64,000 bases of DNA, taken from CAVYVZ01 sp963772065 (GTDB taxonomy: Bacteria > Acidobacteriota > Vicinamibacteria > Vicinamibacterales > UBA2999). Both the position numbers and the translations under genes were made by a program. Below, piece after piece: positions 9,200 through 16,448 of the stretch (positions within the stretch are counted from its first letter, which is position 1; each line of letters opens with the position of its first letter). Where the stretch lies: NCBI GenBank assembly GCA_963772065.1, contig CAVYVZ010000007.1, forward strand, positions 62,001 to 126,000, written 5' to 3'. Below the pieces are notes generated by a model. It saw only the letters and a list, made by a program, of their open reading frames with translations, was not told where the DNA came from and did not search any database.

Positions 9200-11044
9200 C
9201 TACGACGTGGTTTTGCACGGGGTAGGCCAGCTCTGGCAGGGACCGACGCTCGCAGTTCGACGGTAGACCATCGTGCTCACGTGCTTCTCGCCGCCGATCG
9301 CTGCCGTCACCTCGATCGTGAGCGTGCCATCCGGGTTCATCGAGAAAGCTTCGCGCACGGCATCGACCACCTGCGACCCACCCGCGGTAGTTTCACGGGT
9401 CCCCGCGCTGACCAGCGTGCTGCCGTCCCAGCGTGAGGTGACGCTGATGGTGCCCGGCGGCCCCACCGTGACGGGAGTCGTGCTCGTGCCGCCGGGCCGG
9501 TACATCCGCGCGTGGCTCTCGTTGATCTGGCTTTCGACGACAAGGGTTCCGTTCGCGGGCTGAGTGATGTGCAGAAATGGCGGCGCGCCCGATCCGATCA
9601 GCCCAGCGAGCGTTGCTGATGCCGAAATCCGGCTGCGCCCCGCGTCAAGGCTCCACGTGCCGGCAAACCGCGGCGTCGCGGACGAGCGAGCGGAACCGCT
9701 TGCGTTCTCCCCGACTTCCCTGATTTCCCTGTGATGTGATGGATTGACCTCCCTGATCTCCCCGACCTCCCTGTGTTTGCCCCCGAGATCCAGCGCCACG
9801 ATCTTCTCGCGATCGCGCGCGAACAGCGTCGTCCCCACGAGCGTCGGCACGGTCCACGACGGCGTGTCGAACACCTTCGCCTGCGACAGGATCGTCGCGG
9901 CGTCCGGCGAGAGCGTCGCCAGCGTCAGGTCGCCGTCCTCTTCCAGGATGATCGCCTTTCCATCGGCGTAGATGAGGCTCGCGCGGCTGAACCCGCGCTG
10001 CTGCCACTTCGCTTCCCCGGTCTTCACGTCGAGAGCCGTGAGAAACGCCGGTCCGAAGTCGCCCGTCGTCCCGTAGACGTGGTCTCCGATTCGAATGGCA
10101 CTCAGGAACATGAACCGCGTGCGGTTCGTGAACCAGAGCTCCTCCGGCATCGTGGCCGTGCCACGCTGCACGAGGCGTATTGCGCGACTGCCCGCCTTGT
10201 ACGCCGACGATACGATCAGGGTGTCGTCGTTTCCCCACTGCGGGGTCGCGCAATTGAGGTCGTTGCCTGGATCGTGCGGATGCGACCACAGCACGGCACC
10301 ATTCGCCGGATCGAGCCCGTTCACGGTGCCGCCACCGACGACGACGAGCTGTGGCCGGCCCGCGAAGTCGATGAGGATCGGCGCAACCTCCGACGTGAGG
10401 AAATCGCCGCTCTTCCACACAACGCCGCCGTCGCTCTGCCGGAACGCCATCACCGACTGCCCGGGCCCACCGACACTGCAGATGATCGTGTCGCGGAACG
10501 CAATCGGGCTGCAGCCATAGCCGGCCTTCACCACGGGGCGAATGAGCAGCTCCGGCGCGTTGAACTCCTTCACGAGATCGTGCGACCACAGCACCTTCCC
10601 CGTGCTCGCATCGAACGCGTGCAGCTGCTTGTTCGTGCCGAACGTGAAGAGGCGGTTGCCGACGACGATCGGTGTGGAGTGCGGGCCTGCACCGAAGCCG
10701 AAGTCTTCACGCTTCGATGGGTACTTGTATTCCCACAACGTCCTCCCCGTCGCGGCGTCGAGCGCGATGACCACCTCTTCCGCGTCCCATGGACCGCGCC
10801 TGCCGCGGCCGTTGCCGGCGCGGTACATCGTGAACAGACGGCCTCCCATCGCCACGATCGCCGAGTGTCCCGTGCCGAGCGGCCGGCTCCAGATCGTGCG
10901 CGGCCCGTCAGCCGGCCATGTGTCCGCGAGCTTGGCGGCGGTGACGATGAAGTTCCGGTTCGGTCCGCCCCATTGCGGCCACTCTTCCCCGGCGCTCACG
11001 CCTGTCGAGGCCAGCAAGACGAACGCGATCAGCATGTGCCGCAT
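9200..11044 (-). CDS. Exported PQQ-type beta-propeller protein with C-terminal extension
   Basis: About 614 residues from the ATG at 11044 (GAGGG 6 nt upstream); an ATG at 11035 is also plausible. A signal peptide (LIAFVLLASTGVSA) leads into EWPQWGGPNRNF, typical of PQQ-binding-like or BamB-like propellers, and blade motifs such as VIALDAATGRTLWEYKYPS, HAFDASTGKVLWSHD and GLDPANGAVLWSHP. An approximately 150-residue C-terminal domain (from FAGTWSLDAGRSRI) resembles a small beta domain seen in acidobacterial secreted proteins. Linker residues GEIREV...REIREVGEN are encoded by a 9-bp tandem DNA repeat, which is odd. Enzymatic activity is not evident. Confidence 0.85.
   Translation of the reverse strand: MRHMLIAFVLLASTGVSAGEEWPQWGGPNRNFIVTAAKLADTWPADGPRTIWSRPLGTGHSAIVAMGGRLFTMYRAGNGRGRRGPWDAEEVVIALDAATGRTLWEYKYPSKREDFGFGAGPHSTPIVVGNRLFTFGTNKQLHAFDASTGKVLWSHDLVKEFNAPELLIRPVVKAGYGCSPIAFRDTIICSVGGPGQSVMAFRQSDGGVVWKSGDFLTSEVAPILIDFAGRPQLVVVGGGTVNGLDPANGAVLWSHPHDPGNDLNCATPQWGNDDTLIVSSAYKAGSRAIRLVQRGTATMPEELWFTNRTRFMFLSAIRIGDHVYGTTGDFGPAFLTALDVKTGEAKWQQRGFSRASLIYADGKAIILEEDGDLTLATLSPDAATILSQAKVFDTPSWTVPTLVGTTLFARDREKIVALDLGGKHREVGEIREVNPSHHREIREVGENASGSARSSATPRFAGTWSLDAGRSRISASATLAGLIGSGAPPFLHITQPANGTLVVESQINESHARMYRPGGTSTTPVTVGPPGTISVTSRWDGSTLVSAGTRETTAGGSQVVDAVREAFSMNPDGTLTIEVTAAIGGEKHVSTMVYRRTASVGPCQSWPTPCKTTS
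9707..9775 (-). repeat. 9-bp tandem repeat inside a coding region
   Basis: On the minus strand, units like AGGGAGGTC, GGGGAGATC, AGGGAAATC and AGGGAAGTC run in tandem with a central interruption of about 15 nt. They are in frame and encode the EIREV-type linker between the propeller and the C-terminal domain of the 9200-11044 gene. Confidence 0.75.
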
Positions 11045-11068
11045 CCTCACCCTCGCGCTGCGAGAGTA

Positions 11069-11674
11069 CTACAGCGAACGCAGAATCCGCCGATACTCGT
11101 CCCGCGTGTCGACATCGAGCAACGAGCCTTCGTCGTCCACGTTTACATTCGATACAGAGGACGCGTGTCCGTGTACGACCGCTTTTGCACCCAAGGCAGG
11201 GTCGGCGCGGCGCAGCTCATCGAAGAGTCGCTTCGCAAACAGCACGGGATGACCGTGCCGATCGCCGCGTACCGGCCTCACGATTGGCGCAAGAGTCCGT
11301 TCGAATACATCAATGACAGCTCGCACCGTGCCCGGCCTCACGAACGGCACGTCGACAAGGGTGACCAGTACCGCCGTGACGCCTGGCGAATCGGCGGCGT
11401 CAAGGCCGCAGTGCAGCGAGGATAACTGTCCGCGCCCGGGATCCGGATTGCGCGCGAATCGAATCAGCGCATGCTTCGGGGCGTCAGCGGCGACTGCGGC
11501 GACGATACGCTCGTGCAGCGAGCCCGTGACAATGGTCACATCCGATACGCCGGCTGCGCAGAACGTGTGTAACACGCGCGTGACGAACGCGCGGCCGTTT
11601 TCATCGGGGAGGAGTGCCTTCGGCGATCCCATCCTCGTCGACTCGCCGGCAGCCAGCACAATCCCCCTGATCAT
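11069..11674 (-). CDS. MocA/MobA-like NTP transferase
   Basis: 201 residues from the ATG at 11674 (MIRGIVLAAGESTRMGSPKAL). The frame extends further upstream, but that part is encoded by the AAATC-type repeat and is not used. The N-terminal LAAGxSxRMGxPK motif binds the nucleotide triphosphate; LVTLVDVPFVRPGTV supplies the metal-binding Asp region and RHGHPVLF matches the CTP:molybdopterin cytidylyltransferase family. The likely role is attaching a nucleotide to molybdopterin, or a related sugar-nucleotide reaction. The presence of moaD/moaE and molybdoenzymes in the window favours the cofactor role. Confidence 0.8.
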   Translation of the reverse strand: MIRGIVLAAGESTRMGSPKALLPDENGRAFVTRVLHTFCAAGVSDVTIVTGSLHERIVAAVAADAPKHALIRFARNPDPGRGQLSSLHCGLDAADSPGVTAVLVTLVDVPFVRPGTVRAVIDVFERTLAPIVRPVRGDRHGHPVLFAKRLFDELRRADPALGAKAVVHGHASSVSNVNVDDEGSLLDVDTRDEYRRILRSL

Positions 11675-11705
11675 TTGCGATTTCCGATTTGTGATTGGTG
11701 ATTTC
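11673..11705. repeat. Short tandem repeat of AAATCNC/GATTTGT type
   Basis: Plus strand reads as degenerate units of GATTTGC, GATTTCC, GATTTGT, GATTGGT, GATTTCG, directly before the NTP transferase start. The same unit recurs at 51813-51867. Confidence 0.6.
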
Positions 11706-11756
11706 GCCCCCATCATGAATCAAAGAATCGCGAATCTGGAATGGTAAGATGCGCCC

Positions 11757-11984
11757 ATGGCTGACCCGGGGCTGCAGATTCGATGTCAACGGTGCGGCGA
11801 GCAGATGGAGATGCGCGATCCCGCGCCGGGGCAGCCGTGGACACCGCAGCAGTTCTGGGTGTGCCACAAGTGCGGGCGTCATTTCTGGACGACGTATGCC
11901 TCGCTGCCCGGATCGAAGCCTGCAACGCCGCCACCCGCCACTGCCGGAGCAACCACACCGGCACCCCCCGCTCAGAAGCCCTGA
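11757..11984 (+). CDS. Small zinc-ribbon protein (75 aa)
   Basis: Two CxxC knuckles, QRCGEQ with CQRC and CHKCGRHFW, predict a zinc ribbon over residues 10-45. They are followed by a Pro/Ala/Thr-rich tail (GSKPATPPPATAGATTPAPPA), probably disordered. No family name can be given. It lies 5 nt before the acidic microprotein gene on the same strand and may be co-transcribed with it. Confidence 0.65.
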   Translation: MADPGLQIRCQRCGEQMEMRDPAPGQPWTPQQFWVCHKCGRHFWTTYASLPGSKPATPPPATAGATTPAPPAQKP

Positions 11985-11989
11985 TCAAC

Positions 11990-12112
11990 ATGTTTTCTTT
12001 CGCCGACGAAGACGACCTCGACGACGACGATCCGGACGATGAAGACGAGGAAGTCGAGGAGGATGAGGAAGATGAGGGGGATGAGGAGGTCTGGCAGGTT
12101 CGCTTGACTTGA
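11990..12112 (+). CDS. Highly acidic microprotein (40 aa)
   Basis: Starts MFSFADEDDLDDDD and ends EEVWQVRLT. 24 of 40 residues are Asp or Glu, with a short hydrophobic/aromatic end. No known domain. Strong acidity could mimic nucleic acid or bind cations or basic proteins; this is speculation. The promoter of the following cold-shock gene overlaps its last codons, so the two are probably separate units. Confidence 0.55.
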   Translation: MFSFADEDDLDDDDPDDEDEEVEEDEEDEGDEEVWQVRLT

Positions 12113-12133
12113 CAGGGAGGAAATCCCTACACT
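12104..12133 (+). promoter_or_regulatory. Sigma-70-type promoter for the cold-shock gene, with long leader
   Basis: TTGACT (12104-12109) and TACACT (12128-12133) with an 18-nt spacer. Transcription would start near 12140, leaving a 5' leader of about 130 nt before the ATG at 12272. Long structured leaders are typical of CspA-type genes, where the RNA itself senses cold; whether this one does is inference. Confidence 0.5.
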
Positions 12134-12271
12134 GGCCGAGCTTTTGGGCGTTTTCCCCGGCGTGCGCCACGACCGCGACCTTACTACCGTGGCCTCATAC
12201 GCTCCGCTTTCTTAGCGGTCCGTGGGCCCCTGGGATTACCCCGGGGTTTTCGCACATCGGAGGACACGGGT

Positions 12272-12478
12272 ATGCCGACCGGGACAATCGCACGGCTCCT
12301 CATTGACAAGGGCTTCGGATTCATCCGCGATGAGGGCGGCATCGAGCACTTCTTTCATCGAAGCGCGGTGCGTGGTGCTGTCTTCGAGCTCTTGCGAGAA
12401 GGGCAGCGCGTCGAGTTCACGCCCGAAGACTCGACCAAGGGTCCACGCGCAGGCGACGTCCGGCTGATCGAAGGCTGA
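12272..12478 (+). CDS. Cold-shock domain protein (CspA family)
   Basis: 68 residues. One cold-shock domain: RNP1-like KGFGFIRDE and RNP2-like HFFHRSAV, ending VEFTPEDSTKGPRAGDVRL. It binds single-stranded RNA or DNA and acts as an RNA chaperone or antiterminator. An AGGACACGGGT leader precedes the ATG. A paralogue on the opposite strand lies at 12737-12940, with a selenocysteine tRNA between them. A hairpin at 12498-12524 probably ends the transcript. Confidence 0.93.
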   Translation: MPTGTIARLLIDKGFGFIRDEGGIEHFFHRSAVRGAVFELLREGQRVEFTPEDSTKGPRAGDVRLIEG

Positions 12479-12497
12479 TTCCCCGGTCGCGCCGCTA

Positions 12498-12524
12498 CCC
12501 GGCCCCCGTATGCCGAGGGCCGGG
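12498..12524 (+). terminator. GC-rich hairpin after the cold-shock gene
   Basis: CCCGGCCC pairs with GGGCCGGG (8 bp, 11-nt loop) 19 nt after the stop codon. There is no T-tract, so termination would be weak or factor-assisted. Confidence 0.4.
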
Positions 12525-12635
12525 ACTCTCCTCACAGATCCTCGCCCGCCGGCCCCGCGGTTTTGAACAAGTGCGATAATTCGACGTTTGCGCCGTTCAT
12601 CGGAACGCCCTGGCGGCGTTCCTTGTGTCAACCGG

Positions 12636-12731
12636 GGAAGCGAACGGGGCCCGGTGGCCCTCCCGGTCTTCAAAATCGGTCGCTCCCCGCTTTGCGGGGG
12701 GGCTGGGTTCGACTCCCAGGCGCTTCCGCCA
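12636..12731 (+). tRNA. selC: tRNA-Sec (anticodon TCA)
   Basis: The full selenocysteine tRNA fold can be drawn. The acceptor GGAAGCG pairs with CGCTTCC (seven pairs; the eighth position is A/G). The D stem is the six-pair GGGGCC/GGCCCT with CGGT loop. The anticodon arm is CCGGT-CTTCAAA-ATCGG with TCA at 12670-12672. The long variable arm is CCCCGC-TTT-GCGGGG, the T arm is CTGGG-TTCGACT-CCCAG, and G plus an encoded CCA end the gene. The six-pair D stem, long variable arm and TCA anticodon together separate it from tRNA-Ser and from a suppressor. An extended -10 (TGCGATAAT, 12572-12580) and an 8-bp hairpin (12602-12622) lie upstream. Confidence 0.93.
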
Positions 12732-12736
12732 CTCCG

Positions 12737-12940
12737 CTAGGAATCGAAACGGATATTGCCCGCGCGTGGTCCCTTGGCCGACGGTTCCTCGTCGAAACTG
12801 ACGCGCTGTCCCTCGTTGAGCTGTTCGAAACTGCCGGCCTTCACAGCGCTCCGGTGAAAGAACCACTCCTGTCCGCCATCGTCCCGGATGAACCCGAACC
12901 CGCGATCCCTCACCAAACGCTTAATCGTACCGCTCGCCAT
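12737..12940 (-). CDS. Cold-shock domain protein, second copy
   Basis: 67 residues: IKRLVRDRGFGFIRDDG and EWFFHRSAV mark the RNA-binding faces, and the C-terminus PSAKGPRAGNIRF is close to that of the 12272 paralogue, suggesting local duplication and inversion. It ends 6 nt from the 3' end of selC, with which it converges. Nucleic-acid chaperone function is inferred from the family. Confidence 0.92.
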   Translation of the reverse strand: MASGTIKRLVRDRGFGFIRDDGGQEWFFHRSAVKAGSFEQLNEGQRVSFDEEPSAKGPRAGNIRFDS

Positions 12941-13015
12941 CGTCGATCGCCCTCCGCGGGGCCGCCGACATGCGACGGCCCCACATCGGGATGGACATCA
13001 AGTTCCGTTCCAACC

Positions 13016-14052
13016 CTACGAGCCGGACGGTAGCGTCGGACGCGGATAACGCTTTTTCGCATCAGACGGCGTCAGCGCACGAAGGAAAGCGATCAGATCT
13101 GCCCGCTGCTGAGGCGTCACCTCGTAGACCTGGAGCTTCTCGTCGAGGTTCGGATTCTTCCTGCCGCCCTTGAGCATGAAGTCGACGGCTTCCTCGAGCG
13201 TTTTCGTGTTGCCGTCGTGAAAAAACGGCCCCGTTAGCGCCACGCCGCGCAAGCTCGGCGTCTTGAACGCGCCCATCATCTTGGGATCGTTCGTCGATCA
13301 CCTTGCCTCTTCCCGGGTCGGGCGTTTCCTTCTCGTAGCCAACTCCGACGTTATGGAACAACGTGTCGGACAAGAGCGGCGGGAGATGGCAATTGGTGCA
13401 GTGAGCAACGTCCGAGAACACGATGAAGCCGCGGCCGACCGCGGTCCGCTTGAGCGATGCGGGATCCTGCTTGGTGCGGTCCCATTCGGTGTCGCCGGCG
13501 TGAATCGTACGCACGAAGGACGCGAGGGCGTCCACGATGCGGGGTCCGGTGGCGGGGCCGTTGAACTCTTTCTCGAACGCCGCCTTGTACGGACGGAATG
13601 GCATTCAGTTCCGTGGCAATCGCTTCCGGATCAGCGCCCATCTGCCCTTTCCACGCGGCAAGAATCTGCGTCTCGAGACCTTTCGAGCGCCCGTCCCAGT
13701 ACAAGTCGGGGTAATAGGCCACGCTGTATAGCGTGGGTGAGTGGCGCGTGTTCATGCTGCCGTCGAAGCGCGGAGAGAGCGCGAGACCGTCGGTCCAGCC
13801 CTTCTCTGGAACGTGACAGGTCTCGCACGACATCTTCTTCGTGCGCGAAAGGCGCTGATCGAAGAAGAGCTGTTTGCCGAGCGCGATGCGCGGCGCGGTC
13901 ATCGGGTTGTTCGGCGGAACCGGGATGGGCATGGCGGCCAGGGCGCGTGGCGGCGTGAACGCCGGCTTTTGCGCCTGACGGGCCGTGACGGTTGCCATGG
14001 CCACGAGCAGCAGCACGAACGATCCAACGAAGAGCGCCGATAGACGCCGCAT
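13016..14052 (-). CDS. Di-heme cytochrome c peroxidase (MauG/CcpA-like), frameshifted twice
   Basis: From the ATG at 14052 (AAGGAGG upstream) a signal peptide leads to the two c-type heme sites CETCH and CTNCH and the conserved MMGAFKTPSLRG and GPFFHDG segments. These parts lie in three frames. One surplus base near 13590-13596 moves NAIP onto YKAAFEKEF, and another near 13285-13295 moves GKVID onto DPKMMGAF; the 1037-nt span is two bases over a codon multiple. With both corrected the protein is 344 residues, normal for the family. It would reduce periplasmic peroxide using cytochrome electrons. Sequencing error or a decaying gene are both possible; error is favoured. Confidence 0.8.
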
Positions 14053-14101
14053 GAAGCCTCCTTGTGGGCAGTCCGCCACTCGCGGTCCGCGCCCCCGGAT
14101 T

Positions 14102-14815
14102 CTATCTTCCCGCGAACCAGCGACGCCACCCTGTCGCGGATCTCAGTTCACCGGTGGCGGGCTGGAGCGTCAGAACCTCGTCCGCAACGGCGGCTGCAAA
14201 GGTGCGATCCACGGTAAGCGTGACGCTCGCGATGCCGCGCGCGGACACAATCTTCGTGAAGTCGGCGGCAAACGTCGGTACGTGGTCAGACGGCACCATC
14301 GCGTTGGGGTGCTCTGCCAGGATCACGACCGGGCCCAATGCGAGCGCACGGCCCAGCCGCACGCGCAGGCGCGCCGCCGGATCGAGGGCACCAACGGGCT
14401 TCGTCAGATCGGCGGCGTCGAGGCCAGCCTCGACGGCAAGCCGCCCGACCTGCGCGCGAATGTTCTCGGCGAGCGGGTCGACGTCGAGCGTGAGAGGCAT
14501 CGCGAGATTCTGCAGCGCGGTCAGGGCGTCGAGCATCACCGCGCGCTCGCTGAGGATTCCGAAGCGGTCGAGCGATGCGAGCCAGGCGTCGGCGTCCGCG
14601 ATCGTCGCCGTGGACTCGCCGAACACGCGCACCTCGCCCGCATCAGGCACCGTGGCGCCGGTTGCAAGGTCGACGAACACTTCGGCGGCGGCGCGGTCGA
14701 ATCCGGCGAGCGCGAGGGTCTGTCCGCGTGCCACCGCCAACTGCTGAATGCGCAGCGGCCGCAGGCCGCCGTATGCCTTCTCGACGCTCCGGAACTCGAG
14801 AACGAGATCGCTCAT
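14102..14815 (-). CDS. ABC-type ATPase homologue lacking catalytic motifs
   Basis: 237 residues from MSDLVLEFRSVEKAYGGLRPL, overlapping the upstream membrane-protein gene by ATGA. The fold of an ABC nucleotide-binding domain is recognisable: beta-strands at the start, a Walker B-like VVILAEHP, and the C-terminal VADEVLTLQPATGEL. The Walker A position reads AGFDRAAAEVF with no GxxGxGK(S/T), the signature region reads VGALDPAARLRVRLG instead of LSGGQ, and the H-loop His is absent (TLTVDRTF). It is probably unable to hydrolyse ATP. Translational coupling suggests it partners the 14812-15279 membrane protein. Family membership is inferred from pattern only. Confidence 0.7.
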   Translation of the reverse strand: MSDLVLEFRSVEKAYGGLRPLRIQQLAVARGQTLALAGFDRAAAEVFVDLATGATVPDAGEVRVFGESTATIADADAWLASLDRFGILSERAVMLDALTALQNLAMPLTLDVDPLAENIRAQVGRLAVEAGLDAADLTKPVGALDPAARLRVRLGRALALGPVVILAEHPNAMVPSDHVPTFAADFTKIVSARGIASVTLTVDRTFAAAVADEVLTLQPATGELRSATGWRRWFAGR

Positions 14816-15279
14816 CGAATGCGCGCGTTGACCTCGTCGACAACCCGTGCGCTGCCGGTCAAGGCGGCGAGCTCCGTGAAGAAGGCATAGAGCTGCGCGG
14901 CGATGCCCGCCGCCGCCAACGCGGCATGCGGCCATGCAGGGATCACGCGCACGTCGACGCTCGCACCGAGAATGCCCGCGGCCATCGTCAAGGCCATCGC
15001 CAGGGAGGCGCGCGAGAAGACGGGTGCACGCAGCCGCGAGATCCGCTGCACGTAGCTGCCGTCGAGTGCGCTCTCGGCCACCGCCTCACGAACCGCCTTA
15101 CCCTTGCCGATCAAATAAAACATCATGAGCGAATGGGCGAGGAGGTTCAGCATCGTGCCGAAGACGCCGAACAGGACGTGAAGCGAGGTCGACGCCGGAT
15201 CGGCGCGCAACCCGACGACGAACGCGGCGCCGATGCCGAGGATGGAGAGCGCGGTCAGTGTGATGAGCGCCGGGGCCAT
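14812..15279 (-). CDS. Four-helix membrane protein of unknown function
   Basis: 155 residues with hydrophobic helices at about 5-25, 33-58, 92-112 and 117-140. The second carries two histidines (SLHVLFG and LLAHSLMMFYLIGKG) that could ligate heme or metal. A polar stretch of about 30 residues (GKGKAVREAVAESALDG...) separates helices 2 and 3. I recognise no family. Its stop overlaps the start of the catalytically degenerate ABC-like gene, and it follows the Fur-ferritin gene by 38 nt, so the three are probably co-transcribed. Confidence 0.7.
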   Translation of the reverse strand: MAPALITLTALSILGIGAAFVVGLRADPASTSLHVLFGVFGTMLNLLAHSLMMFYLIGKGKAVREAVAESALDGSYVQRISRLRAPVFSRASLAMALTMAAGILGASVDVRVIPAWPHAALAAAGIAAQLYAFFTELAALTGSARVVDEVNARIR

Positions 15280-15317
15280 GCGGAGGGTCGCTCCCGTCGG
15301 ACGCAGATCTATGGAAA

Positions 15318-16289
15318 TCAGCGCGCGGCGCGGGCGGCGGCCGCGGCGCGGGGCTTGCGGTTGCGGCCCTGCCGCTTGACGAGCGCTTTGTATTCGCGGA
15401 TCAACAGGTCGAGATGATTCCGCTCCTCGTCAGCGAACTCGAGGAAAATCTGCTTGCCGTCGGAGTCTTCGAACCGCTCGCCGTATTTCTTGAAGAAGCG
15501 GTGGGAGCCGCGCTCGCACCGGATGCCGATGAGCAGCGCCTGCTGATCGTTGACGCCCTGGCTGAGGCGGTCCGCGCCCTCGGCGAACAGGCCGTTTGCG
15601 GCGCCCTTGAAGAACAGGAACGTCGGGCGCGACTCGAGCTGCGGATCGCGCGTGAGCAGCGATTTGTAGCGCTCCTCGAGCTCCGAGAGGTGGTGCTTCT
15701 CTTCCTCGGCGAGCTTCTGGAAGACGGCGCGGCCGCGGGTGTCCTTCGTGATCCGCGCGGCGCGCGTATAGAACTCGAGGCCGCTCCGCTCGGTGGCAAT
15801 CGCGATGCGAAGCGCGTCGCGCGCGAACAGGAGCTCCGTGTAGCCGTCAGGCCCCGTGCTCCGCTTTCCGGTGCGGCACTCCTCGCACGTGCCGTAGATC
15901 TGCACGACGCTCTGTGTGGCGGCGAAGTTGCGCGCGGCGGCCACCTCCTCCACGAGCCCCTCGATGTCGGAGCTGAGGAACTCGGACGACCGGTTACAGC
16001 TCTTGCAAATCAGGTGATAGTGCCGCGGGTGTCGATAGGAGTGCTCGAAGCGGAAGCGGCCTTCGCCGAAGTCCACTTTCCGCGCGATGCCGGCGTCGAC
16101 CATCCACTGCAGCGTGCGGTAGACCGTGGCGCGGCTGATGCGCTGATCCTCGCGCCGGATCAGATCGACGAGGTCGTCGGCGCTGAGGTGTCCCTGCTGC
16201 TGGAGAAAGACGTTGAGGATCTGCTCGCGTTTGCTGGAGCGCTTGCCGCCCTCAGGCTTGAGGCGTTCGACTGGAAGAGGAAACGTCAC
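15318..16289 (-). CDS. Fur-family repressor fused to a ferritin-like (rubrerythrin-type) domain
   Basis: About 323 residues. Residues 5-135 are a Fur/PerR winged helix and dimer domain: SRATVYRTLQWMVDAG is the recognition helix, HYHLICKSC the metal/regulatory segment and YGTCEEC the second Cys pair of a structural zinc site. Residues 150-300 form a ferritin-like four-helix domain with carboxylate/His pattern ATERSGLEFY, EEEKHH, CERGSHRF and DEERNH, i.e. E...ExxH twice, as in di-iron rubrerythrins. A basic tail follows. The fusion would couple a di-iron or peroxide sensor to DNA binding. The start is uncertain because repeat DNA runs into the gene; GTG at 16289 is chosen, TTG at 16307 is possible. 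Confidence 0.85.
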   Translation of the reverse strand: MTFPLPVERLKPEGGKRSSKREQILNVFLQQQGHLSADDLVDLIRREDQRISRATVYRTLQWMVDAGIARKVDFGEGRFRFEHSYRHPRHYHLICKSCNRSSEFLSSDIEGLVEEVAAARNFAATQSVVQIYGTCEECRTGKRSTGPDGYTELLFARDALRIAIATERSGLEFYTRAARITKDTRGRAVFQKLAEEEKHHLSELEERYKSLLTRDPQLESRPTFLFFKGAANGLFAEGADRLSQGVNDQQALLIGIRCERGSHRFFKKYGERFEDSDGKQIFLEFADEERNHLDLLIREYKALVKRQGRNRKPRAAAAARAAR

Positions 16290-16291
16290 TT

Positions 16292-16448
16292 CAAGGTCAA
16301 AGGTCAAAAGTCAAAGGTCAAGAGTCAGGTCAAAGGAACAAGGCCTAGGTCGAAGTATCAGGTTCAGGTACCTCCACTTCAAACCGAAACGTTTGACCGG
16401 ACCTAGACCTCGAACCTTACTTTTGACCTATGACCTTTGACCTTTGAC
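16292..16448. repeat. Inverted arrays of 7-nt AGGTCAA units between iscA-like and fur-like genes
   Basis: The left arm has AGGTCAAAGGTCAAAAGTC-type units (16295-16335); the right arm has the reverse complement, TTTTGACCTATGACC and TTTGACC units (16420-16448). The arms are imperfect but could fold into one long hairpin centred on GGTACC at 16368-16373. The element spans the gap from the stop codon of the upstream gene to the start of the next. Confidence 0.8.

Noticed and set aside
9773..11425. Plus-strand frame opposite the PQQ-like protein and NTP transferase
   Set aside because: Spans two real genes on the other strand and has biased Arg/Val/Glu composition.
13016..14052. Selenocysteine readthrough as the cause of broken genes
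   Set aside because: The breaks are frame offsets, not in-frame TGA codons, so recoding by tRNA-Sec cannot explain them.
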